Shown piece by piece: positions 1-10,210 of a stretch of DNA of 20,204 bases (its first letter is position 1; each line of letters opens with the position of its first letter). The stretch is from NCBI GenBank assembly GCA_003427395.1, contig BFEA01001068.1, positions 30,025 through 50,228 of the forward strand. The letters are read 5' to 3'. Both the position numbers and the translations under genes were made by a program. The notes under the pieces are model-generated. The model did not search any database, was not told the origin of the DNA, and worked only from the letters and a program-made list of their open reading frames with translations. The DNA comes from Chara braunii. Its lineage: Eukaryota > Streptophyta > Charophyceae > Charales > Characeae.

Positions 1-356
1 TCTAACTCGCGTCTATAGTCCTCTTTCTTTTCAGGGTTTAAGAATGTGAACATGGGGATTGCGTGAATTTGGTCTTGCAAGGTAATCAAGCAGGCCACTC
101 AACGTAAGCGAAACACCCAATATTCAAATGAGAATTACACCAATATCAAGAATATCCAACTTCTTCAACCTTATCGGTCACTCAGATTGGTAGCCTGTAC
201 ATCAAACTTCTCCTGAAGCTAGCAAGTTCTGAATCATCATTTTGAGTTAGGGCTACTCCCCTGTCCGCCGGCTTACCCCGTTTACAACTTAACCTTTGTG
301 ACGTTGCAATGCAGTCGGATAGTAACAACTGGCCACACTGACTAATCAAATTAACA
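1..356 (-). repeat. Left (3') LTR, partial
   Basis: This segment aligns without gaps to 18459-18814. I count 16 differences over the shared 357 bases (about 95.5% identity), of which 15 are transitions. Similarity stops abruptly after 357, where the right copy continues with unrelated sequence. On the minus strand the repeat begins TGTTAATTT, the TG expected of an LTR start. If the right LTR starts at 18429, this copy lacks about 30 bases that lie left of the window. No clear polypurine tract is visible on the sense strand next to this end, which weakens the boundary call. Confidence 0.75.
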
Positions 357-1085
357 ATGAAACCAAAATTAATAAGAAAGAAGACACAAAACAAAGTAAA
401 AGATTGTTTTGCAGTGGTCAGCGTCTTATCTAAAGGCTTAGTCAAGATAGCTATAAAGAAGCACATCATTGACTCTTAGCGGCGATATCCATCACAAGTT
501 GAAAACCAGACAGGAGATGATAAAACAGATGATCGTCGCTAATGGCGGGTCAACCGGTAAGCGAGACTGCCTTTGAGGAACAAGATTACGCGCCCAAATC
601 TCTCAGACTTATCCCACTTGCCTGGTTACCAGTACACCCGCGCTCCTGCTCATACCCCTTTTTATGTCTATCCCCTCACGACTCCCTCTACAACTGACCC
701 GTGGCCCAACAGACCACACAAGCACTAATCAGCGCAGATATTTGAGCCTCCCTCGCCCGTAAACAGGGCTTCACGGCAGCCAGTGCAGCGTAAGCAAGAG
801 AGGTCTGCCTCTGCAACACCACTCAGTTCATCCTCTCACAAGATTTTTGCAGGTAAGCGTGTAACCGAACTGCAATAGAGACGAGAGAAGAACAACAGAA
901 CCACCACCTAAAACGTGGAGAGACATTTGTCATGTCACTTTGACGGGAATGATAGCACGACGTCCAACATACCGCACGCTCCAACCTCTCCTCCCCACCG
1001 CTTACTTGCTAGTGTGTATTCCCCACACGCCCCTTTTTCCCCTGGTTAAATCAGTATAAGAGACGTGTTGCAGCTTGACAGACGC
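357..1085. other. 3' tail next to the left LTR, nothing recognised
   Basis: No supportable ORF. Immediately beside the LTR the sense strand is pyrimidine-rich, not purine-rich, so no normal polypurine tract is seen. Confidence 0.5.
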
Positions 1086-1225
1086 GGGAAACGTTCGTCT
1101 CCCCATACCGAGCGCAGTGACTGTGGTTGGCAACCACCTTTTCTTTGCAAGTTGGTGAGTCCTACTCATACGTGCGCCATCAGATGACCTCCCTCTTGTT
1201 CTGCTCCGGGAAACGTTCGTCTCCC
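1086..1225. repeat. Two copies of an 18-bp imperfect palindrome
   Basis: gggaaacgttcgtctccc occurs identically at 1086-1103 and 1208-1225, 122 bases apart. Its arms, gggaaacg and cgtctccc, pair at seven of eight positions. The DNA between shows little similarity to its surroundings, so the short unit itself is what is repeated. Confidence 0.75.
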
Positions 1226-1543
1226 ACATGCGTATGTATGCGCCTGCCACCCTGACTCTTCGCGCACAGAAGTCAGATTGATGTCAACCCTTTTTGCAAA
1301 TACATCCCGCTCTCGTCTCACTCTCTCTCCATTTCTCAGAATGGCCACTTGTTGCCCTCTGGCTTTTCTGCGTGCCGCCCGTGCGCGCGCATAACTACCT
1401 CTCAATTGGATTACCGCGCTCACTCACGCTGACCCGCCCACATGTCCGCTCTCTGTAGTTTGTGACGTCAACATCTCAGTACCCGCGTTCGATTTTCTCC
1501 CCTTCGTTGTTGACCTTTTTGCCACGCGTGTCGACCGACCACC

Positions 1544-2209
1544 TCACCCCCGTTTCTTTCCTTTGCTTTGTTTTTCTCCTGCCTCGCGGCCTCTGGGCGT
1601 CAGCTGTCGCGAGCTGGCCTCAGGTCCCTCTTCCACCGGCTTCGCTACCCGGTGATGCCTCTGGATCTCGCCTGGTCTCATCGAGGACCTGAGGTCGGTC
1701 TGCCGGTCCTCCGCCTCGCTCATCTCACTCTCCCCAACTGAGTCTCGTTCCAGGTGGGCCTGTTCCCAGTACGCCGTGTCCATCGAGGTCTCGGTCTCAT
1801 GATACGAGACCGTCATTTGCATTTTCGCCATCACCCCATCTCTTTTGTAGCGCCTCTCCACACGGTCTTTAGTCTGCGTGATAGCGTCCTACAGCCTTCC
1901 ATTAGTCCGCATCTCCTCCTCTTTTCCTCCCTCCACACTGATCCTCAATCTCAGCTCGCCACTCCCATCATAATTGAGAATAGCCGTGATCTTGGGCCCC
2001 TCCCCAGACATAGGCTTCCATCGAATCTGGTGGTACCAATAGCTGGGTCTATACCCATGCAACGCCATAGCCACCCAGAGATAGCCGCGCCGACTATAGC
2101 CAACGCTCAGAACGTTACTTGCCCGTACCGCACTAGAGGCATAGGACTGAACAGGACTCAAACCGCTTGGAGAATACAGCCTCGGTGTTTTCCCCTCTAT
2201 TAGCAACAC
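1544..2209 (-). pseudogene. Long sense frame in the 3' tail, one internal TAG
   Basis: From a GTG at 2209 one minus-strand frame runs to 1544, interrupted only by TAG at 1889-1891: 222 codons in all. The first half has an aromatic stretch (G-Y-L-W-V-A-M-A-L-H-G-Y, S-Y-W-Y-H-Q-I-R-W) and an acidic G-G-K-E-E-E. The second half is Glu/Arg-rich and hydrophilic, ending in a basic tail. An uninterrupted plus-strand frame (1754-2203) covers the same DNA, and one of the two must be a shadow. I prefer the minus frame for its amino-acid make-up and sense orientation. No family recognised; a remnant of another element protein is possible. Confidence 0.28.
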
Positions 2210-2361
2210 GTCTGCCTTACACGCTCACTCAAAAACCCAGGAGCAACCTCCCTTTTATAACACCCGGTGAGGTTGTGACCCCTGTGTTTTAAACGAGAGT
2301 CTCTAGTATCTCTTTTTAAACTTCTGCACTCTGGTTTACTATAACTTCTATACTAACTAAT

Positions 2362-3500
2362 TTAAAGGAAAATAGTCTTCACAAAAGGAAAATGAAAAGC
2401 AAGGCGCCAACAGTCAAATCTCATTACCACAGGCTGGACACAGTAATCCGATAATGTAATATCGACGGAGCCCCTTTTCGCTTCAAAAGCAGACCACCGA
2501 CCTACTCCTACCGGGTGCCCGTATCCGATGGTAAGGAGGGGGACTATGACCCTCCATAGGGGGGTGATAAGTCCCCTACCGATGCGGCCGCGGGTCGCCC
2601 TTCTTTTGAGACCCGACCACGCAGCACTAAGTCGGCACATATTCTCAGACGGAATAAGAGGGGTCGGCCAATTCGGGCCATTGTTCAAAATTCAAACCAT
2701 TGGCTTCCCCGCGATGTGACAAGGAAGGTAAAGGAGGGCCGCACCTGAAAACCGGTAAAGTAATAATAACAAAATTAATAATAATAACAATAATAATAAA
2801 AATCGCAGAAAAGAAAAGATGACAGTCCAAATTCCCTCCGCGAGGCAACCTCTCCTGGATAGTGGCACGGTTCCACGCACAAGTCCAAAACCCGATTTTC
2901 ATCCTTATCCCTTCCTTTTTCTCTTTTAGTATATATTTTTTTTCTTTTTTCTTTTAGTCCTCACTGTATCTGCCTCTTAACCTGGCCATCGAGGACCCAC
3001 CGCGAGGTTCGGACGAACAGGTCTGATACAGGCGATATATAAGGGGTAGGTAGAGCCCCAGACCATAAGACCGCAGTTGAAGTTCGAAAACCCGAATCGA
3101 CGGCCTTCCCTGCGAAGTGACTGATCGATAGGCAGGAAACTAAAAAATAGAAAAATTAAGTAGTAACATTAATAATAATAAAATGATGACAATCAGCAAG
3201 CAAAAATGGAAAGGGAACTGTAATATCACAGTGGCCTCAAGCCACTGAATTTTCCCCAAACCATAGTGAGTTCAAGTTCGGCGCTTTGTCTCCGCTCTTC
3301 GTCCCAGGGCGAACCCGGCGGCTACCACGGTCACAGACCGGTTGTGCTCTACTGTACAGCAGGGCGCCGAGCCTGCGTGGACCAATGGAAGCCCTGTGGC
3401 GCACCGCTTTTGATGAGGGCTACGCCACCGGGACTGGTCCACATCATACTATAGCCCAGGTACCAAGCGTCACAGTGTTTCGGGAGTAGCTACAGAACGC
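2362..3500. other. 3' tail segment, no supportable gene
   Basis: GC-rich blocks alternate with A/T-rich tracts (2760-2805, 2930-2958, 3140-3200). Two blocks end similarly: a gttcaaa-like word, then cttccc-gcga-gtgac, followed by an aataataa tract (2680-2800 and 3075-3180), suggesting an old duplication of roughly 400 bases. Several 60-110 codon frames exist on both strands but overlap each other and show no motif. Confidence 0.4.
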
Positions 3501-3518
3501 AGCACTAAACTAAGGGTG

Positions 3519-3540
3519 GTACCAAGTAGGGACTTGGTAC
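3519..3540. other. Perfect 9-bp hairpin
   Basis: Arms gtaccaagt and acttggtac around a four-base loop (aggg). A third copy of ggtaccaag lies about 60 bases upstream near 3459. No role assigned. Confidence 0.7.
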
Positions 3541-3689
3541 ACAGAGGAGGGTCGGGACACCCCGCCCTCCGACATAATACCAAACCCCCAGCCAGCGTCC
3601 CCGTTGGGTCGGAGCGAGAAGTTTCGATATAAAAATAGTGCAACCCAATATGCTCTCGGTCATTCCCATTGTGGCTTGAAGCAATTTCC

Positions 3690-3960
3690 GCATTACCGTT
3701 CCTTTTGCGCTAGCTGATTCTTCACCTTTCTCATAGCACTCGTACTTCTCTGAACACACCTTCCTTCTTCGCACTCACCTTCCTTCTCCGCATCCGCCTC
3801 TCTCCCAAGTGTTCGCCCTCACTCTCCGCGCTAGCAACCCCCCTTTGCGCTAGGTTTTTTTCTCTCTGTGTCAGGCTTCTTCTCCCTGTACTTGCTTTTC
3901 TTTTAGCGCTCACCTTCTTTCTCCCGTAGCATACCGCAATCTCCCGTAGTCAGCGATCGT
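3690..3960 (+). promoter_or_regulatory. Pyrimidine-rich tract upstream of the antisense ORF
   Basis: About 270 bases of C/T-rich plus-strand DNA with repeated caccttccttct and ctcccgtag words, ending about 120 bases before the ATG at 4077. Fungal promoters and leaders often have such tracts, so a promoter for the plus-strand ORF is possible. It may equally be simple-sequence DNA. Confidence 0.25.
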
Positions 3961-4076
3961 TTTCCTTTTACTTCTTTTGATAATCTCCCACTCTCGCTTT
4001 CAGGATCCATCTCATCATCGCAGATTTCACTCACACAACTTTCCCAGTCCTAGCCCTTAGACACCTTACGTGCATC

Positions 4077-4547
4077 ATGCCTGAGGCACGTCGCGGACAG
4101 GGCAGGGGAAGAGGAGGAAGAGGCGGAAAAGCAAAAGAAGAACCGCCAGATAGGGCTCGACGGGATTATAGCTCAGAGGAGGAGGAAGAGGAAGAGCCAT
4201 GAGCCTGTGGCCGCTTAAGGCTGTACCCTTGCTACCCGTTAGGAGGGTGGTATGAGAGAACTCCATCCCCTGACAGGATGGAGTTACTTCGCAAAAAGTT
4301 TGACGCGCGCTATGGTACTCCCAGCGCTTCTTCACCTCCTTACATCCCTAGGGCTCCTTCCACTCCAGCAATAAGCAAGGCCATAGTGCCAGTTCAACCT
4401 CCTTCTGCCCCATGCGCCGTCTCATCACTCCATCATCCCAGTCACTACATTCTCTTCAGCATCTTCTTTCTCCTCTTTCTCTTTCAACTCGAGCTCATGG
4501 CTGTCTTTTACGTCTTATATAAGCGTGACTTCTTTTCAGTCTTTTGA
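4077..4547 (+). pseudogene. Antisense ORF in the 3' tail, one internal TGA
   Basis: Plus-strand frame, opposite to pol: ATG at 4077 in a purine-at-minus-3 context, 157 codons including one in-frame TGA (4200-4202). The first 17 residues form an Arg/Gly-rich tract (G-Q-G-R-G-R-G-G-R-G-G), followed by a Lys/Glu/Pro segment and a run of seven Glu. After the stop comes a Pro/Ser-rich region preceded by P-S-P-D-R-M-E-L-L-R-K-K-F, then a hydrophobic stretch near the C-terminus (I-L-F-S-I-F-F-L-L-F-L-F). Arg/Gly then acidic then Pro-rich is a composition seen at the start of some gag or nucleic-acid-binding proteins. Could be the gag start of another, opposite-facing element, or an antisense ORF like those of the plant Tat lineage. 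Not recognised. Confidence 0.35.
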
Positions 4548-4826
4548 ATCTGATTTCTGGCTCATAAAGTTCTCAATCCAGTCCATTTCATAGCGTCCCA
4601 GGCCTGAGAGTTTGGCTTCCTTAAGGCCAGGGATGTAGGTTCCTCATGAACCAGGCCGCTTGTCGGCCACCAAAATAAAATTTTAAGAAGGATTTTGTCT
4701 GAGCGTTTGACTTGTTCGAATGCTGATCCTTTCACATGGAGGTTACCTCAGCTCTTAATCAGGCATCTATGCCGAGGATGACCCTAGTAACGAGGGTACT
4801 CACTCTATCTGCTATGCTGGGAGTAG

Positions 4827-4990
4827 GGTATACCAAACCCTCTTTTCTGTTGTCTGGTCTGAGAGACATCTTCTCAACTTCTCACTTGATGGAGATACCA
4901 AACCCTTGTTTTCTTCCTCTGGCCTGAGTGAGGCGTCTCCTCAACTTCTCAGACAAAAGGGAGGGGATACCAAACCCTTTTTCTTTTTCC
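4827..4990. repeat. Three tandem 65-72-bp units
   Basis: The word taccaaaccc recurs at 4831, 4896 and 4968, each followed by a T-rich stretch, ctggYctgag and (twice) ctcaacttctca. Periods are 65 and 72 bases. Confidence 0.8.
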
Positions 4991-5099
4991 TGGCCTGGGG
5001 AACTTCAGATGAGTATTTGTATACCTGCAAAACCAGCAAGTCTCACATACAACAACCATGCCCCAGCAAGCAGACCCTCTGACAACCAGCAGTTAAGCA

Positions 5100-5864
5100 T
5101 CAATAAATTAAAATAAAACCCATAAATAAAATAATAAATTATAAATAATAATTAATACATAACAACTCTTCATACCCAGGATTTATTGATTGCCTCGGTT
5201 TCGGCCCACCACTGGTCATGAATGCCAGACGTCTCGTCAGCCTGACATACCTCATTCGGTCCGCCTCAGGGCAGGACTAGTCAGACCATCTGTCTTGACA
5301 GCCCCTTTGACCTGCCTCTTGGTCAGGACCAATCATACCCACTACTCGAGTATGGCAGCCCTTTGACCCTCTCGCCAGGACACCCAGACTATAGCGGGTC
5401 TGGTCACCCTATGAGAGTAGACGTCCCGTCAGTCTGACTGTCCCGAATCCGGATTTGACCACTGCGGTCAGGGACCGGCTCACCTACCACTTTTTGGCCA
5501 AGGGCGCTGGCTACGCCGCCCACATTTTTGAACGTGGGACCCGGTCTAACCACAGTTTCAGGCTCTGGCTAACCTCACTGGATTGCATCCTCTGACTGCG
5601 GTAGGGTTCCAGCCGACCCCTCTCAGCCTCATAGGCCAGACTCCCGGAGTCTTAGCCTCAGCCGACTACGAAATTCGACACTCGCGTCGGGGACCTGCTG
5701 ACCCCACCATATTGCAACCTGTTGCGGTAAGGCTCTGACTAGCCTCGACAATCAACGTATCCTTAGGTTAGAGAAGAAAACCCCAGGCACATAAAGTCAG
5801 GCAAGCATATTATAACCCACAAGCAGACTGCCCACGCCCCATAACAGAACAAACATCTCTCAAG
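5100..5864. other. 3' tail segment, no gene, diffuse repeats
   Basis: No frame above about 60 codons on either strand. An A/T-rich run (5100-5165) is followed by GC-richer DNA with two further copies of the agacgtcYcgtcagYctgac motif (5227 and 5419) and repeated gaccctct- and ggtcagga-like words. It reads like eroded tandem repeat DNA. Confidence 0.5.
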
Positions 5865-6080
5865 AGATGTCTCGTCAGTCTCAAGAGGCACTGAACAATA
5901 ACATGCTAGCCAACACTAAGAGTTTGCAAGAGACCTCCCTTCAGTCACAAGCAAAACTTAGCGCTAGCCCCAGAGAGGTCCCTTCCCTCAACTGGGATTT
6001 CTTTTTCCAAGAGACGTCCCGTCGGTCTCAAGGAGATACTGAAACTCTGATCTCAGAGAAGTCTCTTCCCTCATCTGAGT
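5865..6080. repeat. Tandem ~147-bp units in the 3' tail
   Basis: Two units, starting at 5865 and 6012, each open with agaYgtcYcgtcRgtctcaag and carry later cagagaRgtcYcttccctca (5970 and 6055 areas). The same opening motif recurs further left at 5227 and 5419. A plus-strand frame across part of this (5867-6082) looks like a by-product of the repeats. Confidence 0.65.
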
Positions 6081-6093
6081 GAAGACAGACCTT

Positions 6094-6262
6094 TAGCCAA
6101 GAAGCACGAAGTCCCTCTATTGACCACCCTCAGTCAAGTACAGTTGAACTTCTTTATGCCTGCCTTCGTCTGAATCTCTTGGATGGACAACTTAGCCAGA
6201 GACACGAAGTCTTTCCGCTGATAACTTTCATTCTGACAGAACCGAACTTCTTTATGCCCATC
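6094..6262. repeat. Two tandem ~99-bp units in the 3' tail
   Basis: Unit one (6094-6164) and unit two (6193-6262) share tagcca, cacgaagt and, at their ends, gaacttctttatgcc, at a spacing of 99-100 bases. The middles are diverged. They lie just downstream of pol in the sense direction. Confidence 0.65.
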
Positions 6263-6439
6263 ATACTTTTTTTTTGTGATAAAAATAATACTGCTCATAT
6301 CATTTGATGTGCCACAACCATGAGTTTCTCAGATCTTGACATTGTGCCAATGCTCCCAGAACTGTACTCACAGTTACTCCTCACTCTCAGGATTTGACAC
6401 TCATGGAACGACTGCAGCGCTACATCAAAGATATAGTCT

Positions 6440-6560
6440 TATTAACTTAGTTGCTTGCTGAAACAGATAATAAAATGACTTGCTGAAAACTGGCATATTG
6501 AAACTGAGATGCTGACACTAAAGTACTGAAACTGAAACACTGAAATTGAAATGCTGAATT
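6440..6560. repeat. Degenerate ctgaaa-type short repeats
   Basis: Irregular short units of the form actgaaac, gctgaaa and attgaaa. They resemble the 14-bp repeat at 16441-16480 in composition, so similar simple DNA flanks both sides of the coding part. Confidence 0.55.
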
Positions 6561-6653
6561 GACTATGCAAGAATGATCATTGTCTGCTCATAACTGAGCC
6601 TCACTGTCTCAGTGTCTTACTGTATTCTTTCTCAGTCCTCTATGACCGTTCTC

Positions 6654-8044
6654 TTACTTGGATGGTTGATTTCTCTGTCCTCTCCTTGGAGTCACTGTAG
6701 GGATCAAGTCAGGGTCTCTGAAGATGAACTTACGAAGTCTTGACCCTGATACCATGTCATGAACCCTGGATCCATCAATTTCGGAGATCTCATAAACCTT
6801 GCCTTCTACCTCTCCTGTGATTCCGTAAGGACCAAGCCATCTAGGCTCCAACATTTTAGTTTATTGTGCCTCGAGGGAACTGTCAAACAGAAGGATAACA
6901 TCTCCAATCTTCATTTTCTCTTTTCTTATATATCTTTTCTTGTTCCATCTTCCTTGATCCGATAGTCTGCTGGATGTCATTCTCTCTGCTGCATCCATCA
7001 CTGCCTGATCAACTTCAGATATCTGCCTCATTCTGATCTGAAGGAGTTCTGAAATAGAATAATCCCTGTCACTTTCTTGACTTGACCATGTCTTGACAAT
7101 ACTTTCAATAGGCAATGTAGCATAACGACCACACCACAGTGTAAAAGGTGCATAACTAGTTGTTCTCTTGACTGTGATATTATCAGCATATACAGCAGCT
7201 CTTAACACCTTAGGCCATTTGCTGAGTTTCCCTTCACACCACTTGGCCAATGAATCTTTCAGAGTTCTGTGGCCTCTCTCCACAGGTGCATTCGCTTGAG
7301 GATGGTAAGTAGTCACATACCGAATTCTGACACCCAATTTGAGTGTAACTCTTCAGACAACCTCATTTCTGAACTCTGATCCTCTGTCCGAGACAAATTC
7401 TCTGATAAAAGGATACCGGAGATAAACTTCCTCTATCCAATCAGCCACTTGCTCGGCTGTCTTCCTTTTCAGAGTTTTTGCCTCAACGTATCTAGAGAAA
7501 TTATCTCTCATGTTTAGTATGCATCTCATCCCACCCCTGCCTGGAGACATAGTGATGAGACCCAGATGAACTTTACTACCTGGCTCTACCAAGATTGTAG
7601 GGAATAGGGGTTCAATCATTCTTGTAGTAGACCTCTTCTTACATAAGACACACAATTTACAGATCTGAAAATCATGTCTCTCATGTCAGGCCAGAAGAAG
7701 AGTTTGACAGTCTTGGAGTAGGTAGCTTCAGCAGCCCTGTGGCCACCGGCAACCCCCTCGTGCAGAGCAGCGATTATCTCTAACTGCCTCTCTTTACCAC
7801 AGACCACCCCTAGTGGAGGTAGGCCTCCCTTACCATCCACAAAGAAATGTCCTCTTTTTAGTCTGAATTTCTTCCTTGAATCTTTACAATAATATTCTTT
7901 TATTTGCTCATTTTCCATTTTTCTGCCAATCTCCTGATAATTTTCATCATACTCTTCAAAGAAGAAAAATATCTCTTCTTCCTTCTTTTCACTTTCTTGA
8001 TCCTCCTTTGAATCTGAACTTTCTCCAACTTCATGAGCAGTCAC
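6654..8044 (-). pseudogene. pol: Integrase: zinc domain, damaged DDE core, C-terminal domain
   Basis: Inserts the cDNA into the genome. Zinc domain: H95 and H102 of the 7616-8044 segment, then the C-V-L-C pair in the next frame, so a one-base shift lies near 7655-7670. Core: V-H-L-G-L-I-T-M (7560-7562 is GGT, Gly where the first catalytic Asp belongs), D in F-V-S-D-R-G-S-E-F, and E in A-P-V-E-R-G-H (codon 7278-7280) after Y-H-P-Q-A-N. In-frame TGA at 7353-7355 and TAA at 6861-6863. C-terminal domain: L-E-P-R-W-L-G-P-Y-G-I, E-I-D-G and S-R-L-R-K-F, ending at a TAA at 6654-6656. No chromodomain recognised after it. Confidence 0.87.
6657..6900 (-). other. Integrase C-terminal GPY-type module
   Basis: Part of the integrase entry, noted separately because it is intact after the last stop: a basic R-W-L-G-P-Y segment followed by a small beta-rich stretch. 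In Ty3/gypsy elements this domain binds DNA and helps to choose targets. Its presence, and the lack of a chromodomain, can be used to place the lineage. Confidence 0.7.
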
Positions 8045-8068
8045 TGCTGCTGCATTAACTCTCGCATA

Positions 8069-8920
8069 CTAATCGTTTGGTTCATCATCGTCTTCTTTCC
8101 CTAGAATCGACTCATAGATGTATGTACTTGGAATTTCTTCCCAGCTGTCTCTCTCTTCAAGCCACAGACTCCATTTGTAGGAGCATGGTGCCTCATAATC
8201 CTCATCATCTTTTTCATTAAGGAAGTTATCAACATAGGTAGATTCTTCAATTGTTCCATTCACATCTTCTTCTTCCTCTCGCCACTGAATCCGGCTTAAG
8301 CCATCCGCTCTGTTCTTCTCAATGAGAATCTTTTCCAATTTAAAATCATATGTCTAGATGAAAGCAATCCATCTGCTGACTGTTGGATCTACCTTTTGAT
8401 GCTTTTTAATGGCACCAATCACAGCAGATGCATCAGTCCTCAGGATGAATCTCCTTCCCAAGACGTAGTGCCTGAAGCACCCGAGGCTGCGGATGATTGA
8501 CAGTACCTCTTTCGTGAATTGGGTGTAGCCTCTTTCAGTAGAATTGAGGGTTCTGCTTTCAAATCTTAGGGGTCTTTCTCTCTCATTTTCATCTTTCTGA
8601 ATAAGTACTTCACCCAGAGCAACCGGTCTTCCATCCGCCTCAATGATGAAAGGTCTTGTCTCCTCATCATCATAATAAGGTACTCCCAGCACTACACCAC
8701 CATCTCTTAGTTTTTCTTGCAGCGTTTCTGCTGCAGCCTGTCTTTTATCATTCCATGCTAAGTTAGCCTCTTGTCTTACCATCTCTCTCAGAGGCGCTGC
8801 AAGGGCAGCAAAATGAGGAATAAAAATCCTCCAGAATCCACAGACTCTCAAGAAGCTTCTGACATCTGTCACTCTTTTGAGGTTCAAGATCTTGTCTATT
8901 TTCTTGGAATATGGACTTTT
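8069..8920 (-). pseudogene. pol: RNase H domain with connection, one internal stop
   Basis: Degrades the RNA of the RNA/DNA hybrid. It starts with the connection segment (R-S-F-L-R-V-C-G-F-W-R, I-P-H-F-A-A-L-A-A-P-L), then the RNase H fold: F-I-I-E-A-D-G-R-P-V-A-L-G, F-T-K-E-V-L-S-I-I with the Glu, and L-R-T-D-A-S-A-V with the second Asp. The first strand has A-D-G where D-S/A-S is usual. A TAG at 8354-8356 replaces an expected residue; the frame continues into N-R-A-D-G-L-S-R, the conserved motif closing the RNase H region, and then an acidic linker ending with TAG at 8069-8071 in the same frame as integrase. Confidence 0.85.
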
Positions 8921-10187
8921 ACCCTTGGAGAAACATCTGAAGCTCAGGATTGGAAGAGAAGGGACTTTGGTCCACTGACAGTCAGATTATATTTCTGAAG
9001 TCTTTTTAGGACCATCTTTACTCCTTCAGCATGTTTTCAAACAAACTTTCTGAGTCCCCCTTCGACCAAAGTTTCATCTCTTACCAAAGGTCCTTTTACA
9101 GGATTGTCATCAATGTAGGGATTAGTTATTTCAGGAGAAATATCCTGCATGACTTTGATCATATCCCTTTGAACCACTACCACTTCGTTAGTCCAGCCTT
9201 GAGGTACCACACACATCTGAACAAGCCCTCTTGGCGTGTGCATGGCAGTCATCGGCCGGCTAGTGGGATCAATGGGGAACTGATAATAGTCAGAATAGAG
9301 GTCAACTAGAGAATAGATACATCGACCAGCAAAAGATTCAGCGAGAAGGTCAGCATTAGAAAGACTACCTGCATCAAGTACCGTCACAGAATTGAGCTTC
9401 TGAAGATTCTGTATCCATCTTAGTCCGCCACCTGGTTTCCAGAAACAAAACCAGTGGTTAGCATATGGCCCATCAGCAGGTTCAGCAACATTAGATGCAA
9501 TCTTTTTGTCAAGATACTTTACAACCTCTGCCTCTTCCTTCAAGGCATACTTGATTGGTCTATCATTCTATGGAACATGATCAACTGTCCAAATTTTAGT
9601 CATCTTGATCATGTCCACATCCAATCGCCCTCTGTCCTTATCGTTAAAAGAGAAAGCACTAGAGAACTCCTAACACATCCTGAAGATATATTCTTTCTCT
9701 TTAGGCAGGATAAACTGATCCGAGCCACTCTTCATTGTGCCAAACCTTTCTCTGGTGACCCTATTCTCCAGTTTTGCTGATTCCCTCAATGCTCTTATAA
9801 TTTGCCTCTTCTTTTCCAATGCTTCATCATAATCTTACTCTATCAGGACTGCCACTGGGTTTTTCTTCACCCCCTTGGCCTTGTATTTTCTTTCTGACCT
9901 TGTGGCTATTTTTCTAAAAAAGGGTGAGTCGATGCAAATCTCAATTTCATCTTCCCTCCCTTAGCAGTCTCTACAACTTTCTTGAAGGCTTCAATTTGCC
10001 CGTCCTCATCCTCGAGTTTACCAAGGGCTTTTATCATCTTCGAAACTTTATTAATTCCCACTGAAATCTCTTCTTTTGCTTCTTGTTTCCCTTCCTCCTT
10101 TAGTCTCCTAACCCTTTCAGCAGATTCCTCCCTCCTTATCGAATTAGCAGATAGTTGATGGTTGAAATCATTTTTCGTACTGACCAT
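8920..10187 (-). pseudogene. pol: Reverse transcriptase with linker, several stops
   Basis: Copies element RNA into DNA. The 5' part (9906-10187) is a charged coiled-coil-like linker. From there to about 8940 one frame is readable through in-frame stops: TAA 9835, TAG 9670, TAG 9568, TGA 9037 and TGA 8944. The RT core is clear: I-A-S-N-V-A-E-P, G-G-G-L-R-W-I-Q-N-L-Q, S-L-V-D-L-Y-S-D with the first catalytic Asp, V-P-Q-G-W-T-N, and Y-I-D-D-N-P-V-K-G-P with the catalytic pair (residues 143-146 of the 9037-9543 segment). The 9568 stop falls where relatives have the Trp of a H-V-P-W motif. The thumb follows at 9036-8930, where a frameshift leads into the connection and RNase H domains. Confidence 0.87.
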
Positions 10188-10210
10188 AAAGGTCTGCTCT
10201 TGAGCAGTCT

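Noticed and set aside
1754-2203. 149-aa plus-strand ORF
   Set aside because: Its make-up looks like the antisense of the minus-strand frame over the same DNA, and it faces away from pol. Not called as a gene, though not excluded.
3075-3095. B-box-like word (agttcgaaaaccc) suggesting a tRNA or SINE
   Set aside because: No A box at proper spacing and no cloverleaf could be drawn.
3188-3489. Plus-strand frame of about 100 codons and an overlapping 62-codon frame
   Set aside because: No ATG in the longer frame, no motif, and competing frames over GC-rich DNA.
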